64,000 bases of DNA from Rhopalosiphum padi (Eukaryota > Arthropoda > Insecta > Hemiptera > Aphididae): the NCBI RefSeq assembly GCF_020882245.1, contig NC_083597.1, positions 5,366,581 through 5,430,580 on the forward strand, read 5' to 3'. Made by a program: the position numbers and the translations under genes. Within the stretch, counting starts at the first letter, position 1; each line of letters opens with the position of its first letter. Below are positions 53,384 to 64,000 of this stretch, piece by piece. The notes under the pieces are model-generated. The model was not told where the DNA came from. It saw only the letters and a list, made by a program, of their open reading frames with translations, and did not search any database.

Positions 53384-53754
53384 CAGTGTACAACGAGTAT
53401 TTTGTACGCAAACAATCGTACACGAGAAGACTCGCCGCGTATATTATATATTACACGGGCGTATTCGCAGTTTCCCGGAGAACAATAAACATGTCATATA
53501 ATTTACGAAGCACTCGGAAACTTTCTCCGTGTCGCATAATACAATGCGTGCATTGCAGTATTATTGTATTATTATATATATGTTTGAAACGTATCAGCGG
53601 TTGTTTCCAATTATTATTACCACACGCGATACAGATTAATTTATTTCGGAGGAAACGTCGTAAATCACCGTCCTTTGCTTGCCATAATATTGTGCTCGCA
53701 GGTATTCCGTATACACGAACGTTATTGTACCTGAATCCTATCGGATCCGTTTGC

Positions 53755-53811
53755 GATGACGGCCGCCGGGGCTACGCGCGTGCGGCGGTCCCGACTTTCG
53801 TCCGCGTCATC
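53755..53811. other. GC-rich composite hairpin
   Basis: Seen: GATGAC (53755-53760) is complementary to GTCATC (53806-53811). Immediately inside, GGCCGCCG (53761-53768) pairs with CGGCGG-T-CC (53783-53791) with one bulged base and a 14-nt loop. A 14-nt unpaired stretch on the 3' side separates the two stems. It sits in a CpG-rich intronic islet, about 1.4 kb before exon C. Confidence 0.45.
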
Positions 53812-55238
53812 AAAGTATTATAATAATATAATGATGATATACCGTCGGCCAAAACGTTATTCTTATTTTCCGTGTTAAGTACTACATAATTATTATCATC
53901 GTTGTTATTATTATATCGTTGTGGTACGGTTATTGTCGTCGTCCAGACGCCGCTGCCGCCGTTCTGCTCGTATAGCCGAGATTTGTTTTGTTTTATTAAA
54001 GTCGTTTAAGACACGTGCACAAGAACGCCGCACGTCACATTATGTTAAACAAACCGACTGTATCAACAACACACGCCATATTATGGCTTATAATTCCTAC
54101 TATATATCAGTGCCCAATTACTCGTCCGCATCATAAACAGGAAATATTTTTGACAACATTCGACTGCTGTTTGACGTCGTATAATATTTATATTCGCATG
54201 TTGTACCGGGTGAATGACTTGCCTGTATCGGACTTTTGCGGACCGTTCGAGCAACGGAGAACTGAGTCTCGTTATTTATTTATTTCTATTATTATTATTA
54301 TTATTATTTTTTTTTTTTGTGGATATGACAAAAATATGAAAATAAACAAAAAAAATGTTCGTATTTGCTTGTTTACTTGTGCAATTACTTATTCGTTAGC
54401 AAACAAGAATAAAACAAATCATAACGCAATTGTTTAGTTCGATAAGTTGAAATACGACGCAGGAAACTTAAGACTATCCGCCCTTTTAAAAAGCCCATTG
54501 TGATGGGTAACATGAGACCGTTGCACACCCTCTTAGCTTTGGCCCTATAGTGGTGTATTTTCGGGAAATGCGAGTATGTGACATATTTAAATATAATTTC
54601 AGTGTCAAAATGACAACTCCAGATAAACCATATGTAATCTGTGTGCATATAAACATACATCGCTAAACGGTACAATACAATTCACAAACTCTATAAATAT
54701 AATATTATGTACGCTTTATATTATTCCTGTGTGGCTGCGTTATATTTACTACCAAAAGTTTAATCGCCGTGTATCGATATGCAATAGTATTGGCCGAAAA
54801 CGTTCATACCCGTATAAGACTTCGAATCCCTTTCGTTTTTTCCACGACAGCTTTTATATTGTTCGAACACATTGCGAAACTTACTGTTTATTACGTGACA
54901 CGCCAGCACAAAAAGGTGCGTTTTATAACAATATATAATACGTATCAGTGTGTGTAAGTAATATTTCTCTTAAAAACGTGTTTCATACATCCAAAAAAGA
55001 AAATGGAAAAAAATACAGACGAATAATGTGAAAAAGGTCACGTTTAAACCTTTTCGACAATCAATATACATTATTATTTTATATTAACTGTTAAATAACA
55101 ATATTAAATTATTATATTATTGTTTTATTATTACTATATATACGAGAACTGATTCTTTTCGTATAGACAATTTGCTATAATTCATTATCATTTTATCATT
55201 GGTTGACATAATAGACTAACAATAATGTTTTGTTTCAG

Positions 55239-55283
55239 GTTTTATCAACTCGAACACTCTACACTCTCTAGCTCACCTACACG
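55239..55283 (+). CDS. 45-nt internal micro-exon C shared by both candidate isoforms
   Basis: Seen: a 45-nt segment between a strong acceptor (TGTTTTGTTTCAG) and a near-consensus donor (CACG|GTAAGTG). Entered in phase 1 it reads, with the leading G from the previous exon, GFINSNTLHSLAHLH and leaves one base (phase 1). Its length is a multiple of three, so skipping it would preserve the frame. Both exon A (ends phase 1) and exon B (ends phase 1) join it in frame. The peptide is too short to assign a domain; the LHSLAHLH stretch could be part of a helix. The following exon should enter in phase 1 and probably lies beyond the window; one weak candidate is at 63395. The main evidence is the paired splice sites and phase compatibility, so conservation or RNA data would be decisive. 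Confidence 0.65.
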
Positions 55284-57990
55284 GTAAGTGTATTTTTTTA
55301 GAAATATAACTACAAAATTGAGTAAACTTATATAGTTTGTCGGATAAACAATTTTTAACGATTTCACTTTTTCTCCTGTTTATTGACGATGTCGTAGTGT
55401 GTTGTATACATATATATCCGTGCACATCATCAACACAAATCATCGGCTTTATAGTAAATAGATTTTCCAGTTGTAAATCATGTTGATTTTTGACAAGGTC
55501 TCAATTATTACGTGCTAACGATACAAAATGAACTTCTCTGCCGTCAGTCAAATATAATTATAATTGACACATATTGTCTCTCTTGAAAATCCCTATACAA
55601 GTTAAACGAATATTGTTCTCCTATTATAAAATAATATACGACTATATTATATACCATAATATCTTTATACCATCTCTCTGAGTTTTATTCTACGCATTTT
55701 TCTCCCTCGTTTTTTTTTTTTTATATGCGTCAATTAATGATTTATTTAAATTATTTTTATTTTTCGTCTTGAATATGTATTATTATACACCGAAGGCCAC
55801 ATCTATATGATGAAGTATTAATAAACTATTTTTGAATGACTGACGAGTTCTATAATGAAGAGTATTATTATTTTTTTTTTTTTTGCTTGCTGATTATTTT
55901 AATTTGTTTTAATACGTGGCAAAATATTTTGATGAAACACTCGCGAGTTTGAGAGATTTAATTAAATCAAATTATAAACACATTCGTATATTGTTTAAAT
56001 AATGTAATTTTAATTGACCATAGGTAAAAATAATTTAGTATTATTTCAATATACATATACCCTACAAACATTATTTATAATACACATATACATACATAAT
56101 AATTATGATTGACACCCCGTGTTGGCTAAATCATTATAGTACCTAACGATAAAAATTATCGCAATAAAATATTCATTTCAATTTTACCTACCTATATATT
56201 TGTTATATTCTACGATAAGTACTTGAAATTATAATTTAAAAAAATATTAGCCATACTTTTTTTTTAAACTATTTAGTCGTATATATATATACTATGCTAG
56301 CAGTATTATAGTATAGCATTGATTTGTTTTATGAATGAGTATAATTATATTAACATATATATATATATATATTAGTATTCTTATTATTATATTATATTTA
56401 ATTAATATAAATTATCTATTCAATAGTCACTTTCGTTGTTGACTGCATTGCATACTCATCTTATCAGTTTTTGAAATATATAAGTACTTATGCTATTAAG
56501 GTCATGACTGCTTAATTTTTCGTTATAATTACAATATAAAAAGTAGCCCAAAGCTAGGTATTACATAGGTACACCTACCTATACATGTTGTTTAACAAAA
56601 AAATAATAATAAAAAAAATGTTTCGTGTTTATACTATACAAATGCCTTTTATATATTTCTTTATGTATATAATTTGTATTTTACCGAGTTGGAAATTTGT
56701 GACAAGCATGACATTTTTTTCACATATACAACGACCATGAAAATCTGCTTACGTTAAAGAAAACCTTTATCCATTGCAAAACGTACCTATTATGTAGGCT
56801 TGTCAAACACTCCTTCACTGTATCTAAATACCTTATGCATACTTAGGTGAAAAAATCTTTACCAAAAGGATTTTCATTATTTTTGACATGAACAACAACG
56901 TGATTCTAAACTGAAGTTAACAATTTGCAGTTATTAATTTTAACCGAGTAAAGTAAATGATGTTTAAAATGTAATTATATATAATCGTTTAGAATTTCAA
57001 ATAAATATATACATAGTAATAATAATTAAAAACAGTATTATTATTTGTATATACTTCTGTAATTAAAGTAACAGAATACAAATTTAATATAATCGTATTA
57101 CACCTTTTAACATTTTTTTTTTTCATTTCGTTGTTGACTTTTAAAGAGTTTAAATTATTATTTTATAATTATCTTGAGTGTGAGATTAATGTAGACATTA
57201 ATTATAATTTTAAAAATATTTTGTAATGCTTATGTCTGTAAAAGTAATTATTTAGTAAAAAAAGTAAAGGCGGTGCTATATTTTGTTTTTCTGATAATTA
57301 AATAACTTTATCTAGGTACCGTCCACTTGATCATTCTGACTGTTTGACTGTTTATTTTAGATTATGATCAGAGGGACGAATGTATTAGTTTTTTTTGTAT
57401 TATTTCTATAAATCTATGTATAAAAAAATATTTATTTGCTTGATCAAAATTTTTGAAAATGTATTACAAGATCTTACATCATTAGTTGTTCTTATATCTG
57501 TATAAAAATAATAAAAATACCTAGGTAAGTTTTTTTGAAATTAAAATTTTGATGAAGTTTGTCAAAATCACAAAATAATGTAAACAACTTTATAGTTACA
57601 GAAATGTAAAACAAATTTTCTTTTTCTTTTTAAGTTATGAAAATGTAATACAAGATTTCTTATGAATAGTTTATACTGAAACTATAAAATCTTGGAAATC
57701 TATGTAGACAATTATTTTTTTATAGACTGTTATCATGAGTTTAAATTTTGATAAAACTTCATTTAGATGATAAATTACGATTTTAATTATTTGTTATAAT
57801 TTAAAAACATTAATCGTGGAAACTTAAAACTTTTGCATAAGTTACTGCTATGAAATCGCGGTTAGTAGTTGGTCTGATCTCATCCCGTCGTCTCTCATAA
57901 CATATTATAAATCCCATTGTATAATGTATACATATATTATATGACGTATTCTGATCAAATTATATTTTTATAAAAAAAAAAAAAACCCAA
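55284..57990. other. AT-rich intron-like DNA after exon C
   Basis: Begins at the GTAAGTG donor. No further exon recognised. Confidence 0.45.
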
Positions 57991-58420
57991 CTTATACTAT
58001 TCAACAAATCCTGACGCACAGGCGTTGAGAGTTCTAAAACGTAATAAGTAATATATTATTCGTTTGATGATCGTCCGACAACAGATTTGTTTAGATATAT
58101 TTCCACGGACCGGCCAAACCAAACCGTGGCACGCACGCGACTTTTCGAATCAATCTCTTTTTGACCCATCGCAACCCGTCGGCCGACAAAACACTTTTGT
58201 GCATATAAACTCCTATATATATGCGCGCCTGTGTGTGTGTGTGCGTGTACGCCAAAAAGACGAATAAATCTGGGAAAACGTCGCCCGTCATGCATTATTC
58301 ATTTTTCCCCTCCCCCCGTCGCGCTCGATTACGGCAACCCCTCCTCATGCCCATCATCGGATCCTAGTGAACGCGACTTCGATTTTCTGACGTACCTCCT
58401 CTGCTTCTGTTCGTTACCAG
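57991..58420. other. GC-richer intronic islet
   Basis: Contains CCACGG/CCGTGG (58103 and 58124), a TG run (58230-58243) and a C-rich run (58308-58318). Short frames on both strands lack splice support. Confidence 0.3.
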
Positions 58421-60420
58421 TTTTATATAATATTATTATTTAATATTTTGAATTTCCATCGTTAAGAAATTATATTAAATTATTCTATTAAAAGCTAGGC
58501 TTTGGTATAAACGTACTGACACACCGCTGTTACCCCGTCACCCTCCCATTCGCTAGCATTTTATTTAATATATATGCCATCAGCCATTATTATATTAATA
58601 ACGATTGCCGTTTCACAGCCGTTTAGTTACGGTCAAAGTGGTTAATCAACCGTCGTGAATGAATTGATTATACGGCGGGGTTTTAACAGCCGTGCTTACC
58701 CATGTTTGAATATATAAATGTATACAATAATGTTATATTATATTTTCATGCGATGTACAACATAGCATTGTGCTGTGCGTTTTACACGGGTCGCAATGAC
58801 ATGATGTAAATATTATTTTATTGTAATTTACACTGTGTGAGAAATATCGTACAATGATGACACCGAAAACAACGAATATACATAGTGTTACCACGAGTAT
58901 TCGTTGTAATTAAAATCCGCGATCGGAAATCATAATACATTATAATATTACATAGTTACTATTAATAATATAATATCATAATATTATATACTTATAGCTG
59001 CCTATGTATGACCTATCGTCCGTGTCCCCCTGACCCCTTTAGACTCCATGTAACTGTTGTCGTCGTGTGTAAATAATACGTAGATTACTATAATAATAAA
59101 TTGTATTCCATAAAGTGTTCTGTATGATCAATTATTTTCCCTTCGTCTAATTAACATTGATAAACATCGCTTTAATGATATACACAACTCGGAGAAGCAA
59201 CACTTCCTGTCCCGAGCATACTTTTAATTTCCGTTCGTCGTGAAACTATTTAAAAAAAAATATATATTCAGTGACAAACTTACACCAAAAACAGTTTCAA
59301 TTAACATAAAGTGCGTTTTTTTTATTTTGTATTGGGGATTCGTTGTTTTAAAAAGTTAAAAAAAAAATAATTGTCCTGTGAAACCCTTTTTAGATTACAA
59401 TATTTCAAAGAAAATGCGTTTATTAATATACATTCTTCGTCGTTAATTAACTACACAGGTACCATCTATAGTTTATTCAACTGTTTTGTTACCTACCCAT
59501 TTTAATTAGATTTAATTAAAAATATTTACGATATATACCTGCAATTACAAATTTACACTATTATATAAGATGATGGTTATTGTGATATGAAAATTATTGC
59601 ATAACCAATATTAATATATAATATATTGTATAATACATTTGTAAAAAAATTCAGAGTATAATAATTATAAGTATACTACACTAAAATATAATAGAACTGT
59701 TTTATATTTTATGTAAAACAAGTAAGAACTATTATTCTTAGTAGGTAGTAGGTACATAAACTGTTATTACTTAAAATCATTTGCTTAAAAATTGTCAGTA
59801 AAAATAAGTGGTTCTAACAAAAAAATTAATTGTTTGTACTCGTATTATTACAAGATACTTCTTAATGGATTTCCTATTCTTAACAAATTTAAAAATCATA
59901 ATGGAGCTCAGCTTATAAGATATTGAATTTTAAAAATGTTTTGCGAATTTGTATAAGAGGGTTTTTTTTATTTTACATTGAAATATGTATAATTAAATTT
60001 AATCGTGGACATACGCTCAATAAATTCTGAAATTAAAACAATACATTTGTATAGAATTTAATCATCTTTTTTTTTCTATACAGTGCAAAGCTTATTTTTT
60101 CCGTTTTAAAAAATTCCTTTGAAATTATGTGCGGGTATTGATAAATGAAAATGTAATTAAATATGTTTCTACGTATAGTGTGCTGATTAAAATTGAATGG
60201 CATTAAACAACTCTGTCTGGAATTGGGCGTGTATTATTCGAATGGTTATTTTCATAACGTTTTATTATATATGTGTACATATTGTTATATCTAAAACAAC
60301 ATTTAAAAAAAAAAAAATATGTCAATTATTGTATTTAGAGGGCTCTGACCTCTACTGTATGGTGTCCACATTATCATTACGTTATACCGCCGTGCATAAT
60401 TTTAATTAAGGTAATCGCAT
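58421..60420. other. Mostly AT-rich non-coding DNA
   Basis: No gene or organised repeat seen; somewhat more CpG at 58500-58700 and 59180-59240. Confidence 0.4.
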
Positions 60421-61450
60421 TGGGAAACAATAATATTATGTGCAGGCGACGGTGACAAACAGCGACTCCCCGGGTATATACGTGTTTTAACGCGTTATAG
60501 ATACGACCCGTACGCGGGTAGAGTTTGAGCATCGGCCAAAGGTCCTATCTAAGACGGCATTTCAGTATCTCACGTTTTATTAGAACAATATAATAAAATA
60601 AAATTAATACACGCTTCTTTTATGCATGAGTTACAATTTTTGCAATTATACTAAAATATCTTTATAAAAGAGTCGTAGAAAAATTAATTGTTGTTGAGTT
60701 TTATTGTCGCCTGAAGTATTCTTAATTTGGTCTATTTTTTTTTTCTGCAAACTTGGTCATTAAAATCATTAACCATAATATACTAGCTATTATATTATTC
60801 GAGAGTTTATCACTAGCTTAGGCTTTGGATATATATATATATGATTATATGAATGATTTTTTTTTTAGTTTGCTAATTACAATAATATTTTTATACGTAG
60901 AAAAGTCATGCTAAATTATTATTATTACGACAGAAATTATTATCACGACGAGACTAATAAATGTTGTGTGTGCGCGCACTGGTGTATGATGATGGCTAGT
61001 GAATTCGAAAGGCAAAACACAGCTGATGCAATTCAAAGTGTTCTATGCCATTATTATTATTATTTTTTTTTATAAAAATAAAAACAATTTACCTACCTAT
61101 AATATTGTCGTATGAATGTCGTTGTGCCGATGTCAACCCGTAGCGTGGTGTATATATGGACACGTGCATATTTTAATATAATGCAATAATACATATAACG
61201 TATTAATATTATCATGCCGGAATTTCGGTGTATATTTTGGAGCTGCAATGTTTGCCGGCGGCGGCAATGGCCTGGGGGCGCCATAAATTCGTGTCCAACC
61301 GAGTATCGGGCGACTAGGCGGGGTCGAGCTGCGTAGTCGGTGGACGATAAAGTCACAATAATTCGCAGTTAAACGGCGCGGCTACCGGGGAAGAAGCAGG
61401 GCGCGCGCAGCTTTTCGACCGATTTACGAGATTATTACGCTAAACGACGG
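60421..61450. other. Two GC-richer islets (about 60430-60560 and 61100-61430)
   Basis: The second holds a small perfect hairpin TTGCCG-GCGG-CGGCAA (61252-61267) and CpG-dense DNA to 61430. No coding frame with splice sites. Candidate regulatory DNA. Confidence 0.3.
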
Positions 61451-62566
61451 TGTTTATATTATATAGTGTAATAATATGCATATATATATATATATACGTT
61501 TGTATAAAATATATAATATATAGCAGCCGCCTGAACGGCTACAGTATTTCGGAAGCCGATGCGAAAACGAGGGCATTGGGACAGGTTGTGATATTATAAT
61601 ATGTTTATAATCCGAGTATCGTAGACTCTCCGGCGTTTTACACTTTAATGGTAAAATATATGAAAAAAATTCCTTACGCCGTCGCACTACACCTGCGTAA
61701 TTGTAATTGCGTATAAAATAGTGTCATATATATTACAACCACTACAGTGATGAGGCATATTATAATATAATATGACCTTGGCCGCCACTAGCTGAAAAAG
61801 GTTGGGACAATTTTTTATTTTTTTTTTTTTTAAACACAATTTAAAACACTAGGTTTATGATATTATATTATGGACAATGGTTGAATGCTTTATCGTTGTG
61901 TTCTTTTTCCTTTAACAATTAACTTAAAAAACAAAACGTTATTTATTTGCTATACTGTGCAGTATAATATTGAAAACGTGTTTTGATCTTAATCGCTGTA
62001 TTTTAACTACTATAATTAACTTCAATTTGTACTAGCTATTATACTCATATAGTGCGAGTAGGTATAATAATAAAAAAATAAACATGAACTATTTGGATTA
62101 AAAACGTATTCAAGATTTTTCTTTGCAATTATTTTTCGTTCTATAATTTGCGACTAAAAACTATCCTGTAGTTATAAATGTATAATATACTTATTGTATT
62201 ATTGATATAAAAACAGTATATTTGTAATTTTTAGCATACAATTTTCAAAAAAGTGTATTTATAAAATTATTTGATGGAAGTACAATATTGCAATCAAAAT
62301 CATTTAATATATAAACAAATAAAAAAACAAAAACATTTCATTGATTTATCAGCGTCACGAATTCTTTTTAAATCAATTCATGTTGAGCACATTTCATTCT
62401 TAATATTATATAATTTAAAATACTCTACTTATGTTTTATGCAGAAAAACAACACTTTTTCGTTCTGAATTTATTAATTAATCAGCTATTTATTGAACCGC
62501 ATGATTACTTAATTATTCAAAAATCAAAGCGTTTGTTTTAAGTTTACTTTAGTCAACAACATACAT
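61451..62566. other. AT-rich non-coding DNA
   Basis: Includes a (TA)n tract at 61481-61496; nothing else recognised. Confidence 0.45.
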
Positions 62567-62792
62567 TTATGCATGAAAAGTAATTTTCAAAAATGCGATA
62601 TACATTTTAAACAAATATGTATACAAGTGAACTTTAAAATCATGTAAAATCTCGTTCTTCTTTTTAATCGTTGACTTTTTTTCACATAACATTTCTTCAT
62701 AATTCGCTTTGACTGTTTTTGAGTAGACGCAACCAGGCGCAATCATTAAAGCTACCAGGCAGACACAGGAAACCACACCAAGAACGGGCAAA
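62567..62792 (-). CDS. Weak candidate exon encoding a secretory-signal-like segment
   Basis: Seen on the minus strand: a long pyrimidine tract ending TTTTAATTTAG forms a strong acceptor at 62793. The frame that follows begins with a hydrophobic run (VLGVVSCVCLVALMIAPGC), then VYSKTVKANYEEMLCEKKS and a lysine-rich stretch, to a stop at 62567. There is no ATG before the hydrophobic run within the segment; the first ATG falls inside it. It would therefore have to be an internal exon, or the resemblance to a signal peptide is chance. The better-encoded part is about 62655-62790; beyond that it is AT-rich filler. No clear donor was found. Could be a fragment of a gene on the opposite strand nested in the intron, or a repeat. 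Confidence 0.15.
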
Positions 62793-62793
62793 C

Positions 62794-63394
62794 TAAATTA
62801 AAATGAAAAGGAGGAGGGGCACCTTTAATTTTGACATTTTAAATTTGCATGGAACTTTTTTATAACTTTATGACATAACGCCTTCTTTTTTAATAAAATA
62901 TTTCTGTTTAATTTTAAATATTAAATTAATTTTACAATGTCGGTATTTATTTATTACTATTGTCATTATTTTTTTTAGTACATAATTGCAATCAGTTTTA
63001 AAAAATCTATATACCTAAAATAAAAAATTGTTTTTTATTTAATTATTGTAGCATTAATTTAATTTAATTATTTCATCATGTATGTCATATGGATTGTGTC
63101 AGTGCTTGGGATCATACTATTCATATTGAATATTATGCTAAAAAAAGTACATATAGTTAATATAGGTAGTTACTAATTATTTTAATTCACACTTTTTAAA
63201 AACGGATCCATATTTAACGTTATACATTTATAATAAATTATCACGTGGCGATGAAGAATATATTGTTTAGTGTTGCCATACTCTGTACGAATATACATTA
63301 TACCTATATACATTTTCGACTACAATCAATCACGTGAATCTTAACATTCATTGTCTTATCTTCTATGCTGTCATCAAGAATATTCATTTTTTAG
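62794..63394. other. AT-rich non-coding DNA
   Basis: No coding or repeat structure seen beyond the purine-rich run at 62802-62820 (the complement of the minus-strand pyrimidine tract). Confidence 0.45.
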
Positions 63395-63438
63395 TTTTTG
63401 TCCCTTCTGACGACTGCTGCATCATGCTGGTCGATTAT
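63395..63438 (+). CDS. Weak candidate coding exon downstream of exon C (44 nt)
   Basis: Seen: acceptor TATTCATTTTTTAG and consensus donor TAT|GTAAGTT bound a 44-nt segment. Entered in phase 1, as exon C would require, it reads VFVPSDDCCIMLVDY and exits in phase 0. A second frame is also open, so the translation is not unique. It is somewhat GC-richer than its surroundings. The evidence is only splice-site quality and phase fit. Confidence 0.2.
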
Positions 63439-63527
63439 GTAAGTTCAAATGAAAACTGTCTATATTTTGCTCTCTTCATCGAATTGTTGTCTGGTCTCGG
63501 AAAGAGAAGAAAAGAAGCTAACGGAAG

Positions 63528-63635
63528 TATAGTGTAAATAGTAGAAAGAGATATTATTCGTTGAACTCGCACCCTCACTCTCTTATCACTCCTACCTCAC
63601 TCTATCACTCTCTCAACCACTGTATTTACACTATA
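63528..63635. repeat. MITE-like unit with 13-bp inverted repeats
   Basis: Seen: TATAGTGTAAATA (63528-63540) and TATTTACACTATA (63623-63635) are exact reverse complements, 82 bp apart. The interior right half is rich in CACTC/CTCTC words (63571-63620). Looser similarity continues inward from both ends (AGAAAGAG versus GAGAGAG). No target-site duplication could be fixed, so a folded non-coding element is equally possible. Confidence 0.4.
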
Positions 63636-64000
63636 GTGAACTTTGTGCGTTTGGGCGTTTCCGTAGCCGTCACGTTATACGACCCATTACCAGAAAAAAA
63701 AATGTATAAAAAATAAAATTCATCACGCTCCAGCAGAGCAAACTCAATCCGACCACATCCCAAGTTGTATCTAATGGAAGTATTTTCTCTCTAAATTTAT
63801 CGATGTATATAAGTGAATGTCAGCAAGATACACGCTGTGAAATTCTATAAACTAATTGAACAATTTGTGTAGTTGATGACATTTCGTTTACTATTTTTTT
63901 TTTTAAATAAATGTATAGTTCAACAGTTCATAAAGTAAAAATTGTTTCAATAATTTCAAAATATTAGAAAATAAAAAAAAAACCAATTAGCTTATATTTT
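63636..64000. other. Non-coding DNA at the right edge
   Basis: Mixed composition to about 63800, then AT-rich. No gene seen. Confidence 0.4.

Larger units (their letters stand above)
53161..55238. other. Intron immediately before exon C, CpG-richer at 53.4-54.3 kb
   Basis: Includes the TG repeat and the composite hairpin. A 167-codon open frame (53320-53823) starts in the TG repeat (Val/Cys run), shows no domain and is rejected as a gene. Confidence 0.4.

Noticed and set aside
53320..53823. 167-codon plus-strand open frame
   Set aside because: Begins in a TG microsatellite (Val/Cys run) and shows no domain; GC-rich composition reduces stop codons.
60430..60480. Possible exon after TGTGCAG near 60445 ending at CCCCGGGTATA
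   Set aside because: No polypyrimidine tract before the AG and a weak donor; reads only about ten residues.
1..64000. CRISPR arrays, rRNA, tRNA or prokaryotic genes
   Set aside because: No regularly spaced repeats, no recognisable rRNA or cloverleaf sequences, and no ribosome-binding-site-led ORFs were seen by eye; a tRNA scan was not possible.

Overview
This looks like arthropod nuclear DNA, most likely from an aphid. By eye the sequence is very AT-rich and full of short poly-A/T and (TA)n tracts. It has no bacterial-style operons and no long open frames. The recurrent GTAGGTA/TACCTAC/GGTACC words match my general impression of aphid introns and intergenic DNA. The species call is an inference, not something I could test.

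The best-supported coding content is three short plus-strand exons that appear to belong to one large gene extending beyond both ends of the window. Exon A (11703-11808) encodes 35 residues plus one base. Exon B (40072-40246) is an ATG-starting, alanine-rich first exon of 58 codons plus one base, inside a CpG-rich promoter and 5' leader block. Exon C (55239-55283) is a 45-nt micro-exon. A and B both end in phase 1 and C enters in phase 1, so either could be joined to C. The simplest model is a long isoform running through A from upstream and a short isoform starting at an internal promoter at B. I do not recognise the protein family and give no gene symbol. Two further candidate exons (33031-33080 and 63395-63438, plus strand) and a minus-strand secreted-peptide-like segment (62567-62792) are weak.

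Layout: 1-2100 AT-rich non-coding; 2101-4440 mixed, more CpG; 4441-11702 AT-rich; exon A; then 11809-38520, a very long intron-like stretch broken by short GC-richer islets near 12.2-12.9, 15.6, 16.5-17.1, 19.2-19.7, 21.0, 23.3-23.6, 26.6, 31.5-32.1 and 33.8 kb. Several islets hold inverted repeats or consensus factor-binding motifs and are candidate conserved regulatory elements. The promoter block is about 38.5-40.3 kb with exon B. The downstream intron, 40247-55238, is CpG-rich near the promoter. It contains a 295-bp non-autonomous hAT-type element with an 8-bp target-site duplication (46252-46546), a GC-rich repeat-like islet (41036-41115), a compound CAA/TAA microsatellite (53069-53160) and a GC-rich hairpin (53755-53811). 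After exon C the DNA is again mostly AT-rich, with islets near 58.0-58.4, 60.4 and 61.1-61.4 kb and a small MITE-like inverted-repeat unit near 63.5 kb.

No rRNA gene, convincing tRNA, CRISPR array, intact transposon or complete single-exon protein gene was seen. The interesting biology is regulatory: a gene with introns of at least 15 and possibly 43 kb, an internal CpG-rich promoter giving a different N-terminus, upstream ORFs in that leader, and a string of compositionally distinct intronic islets.
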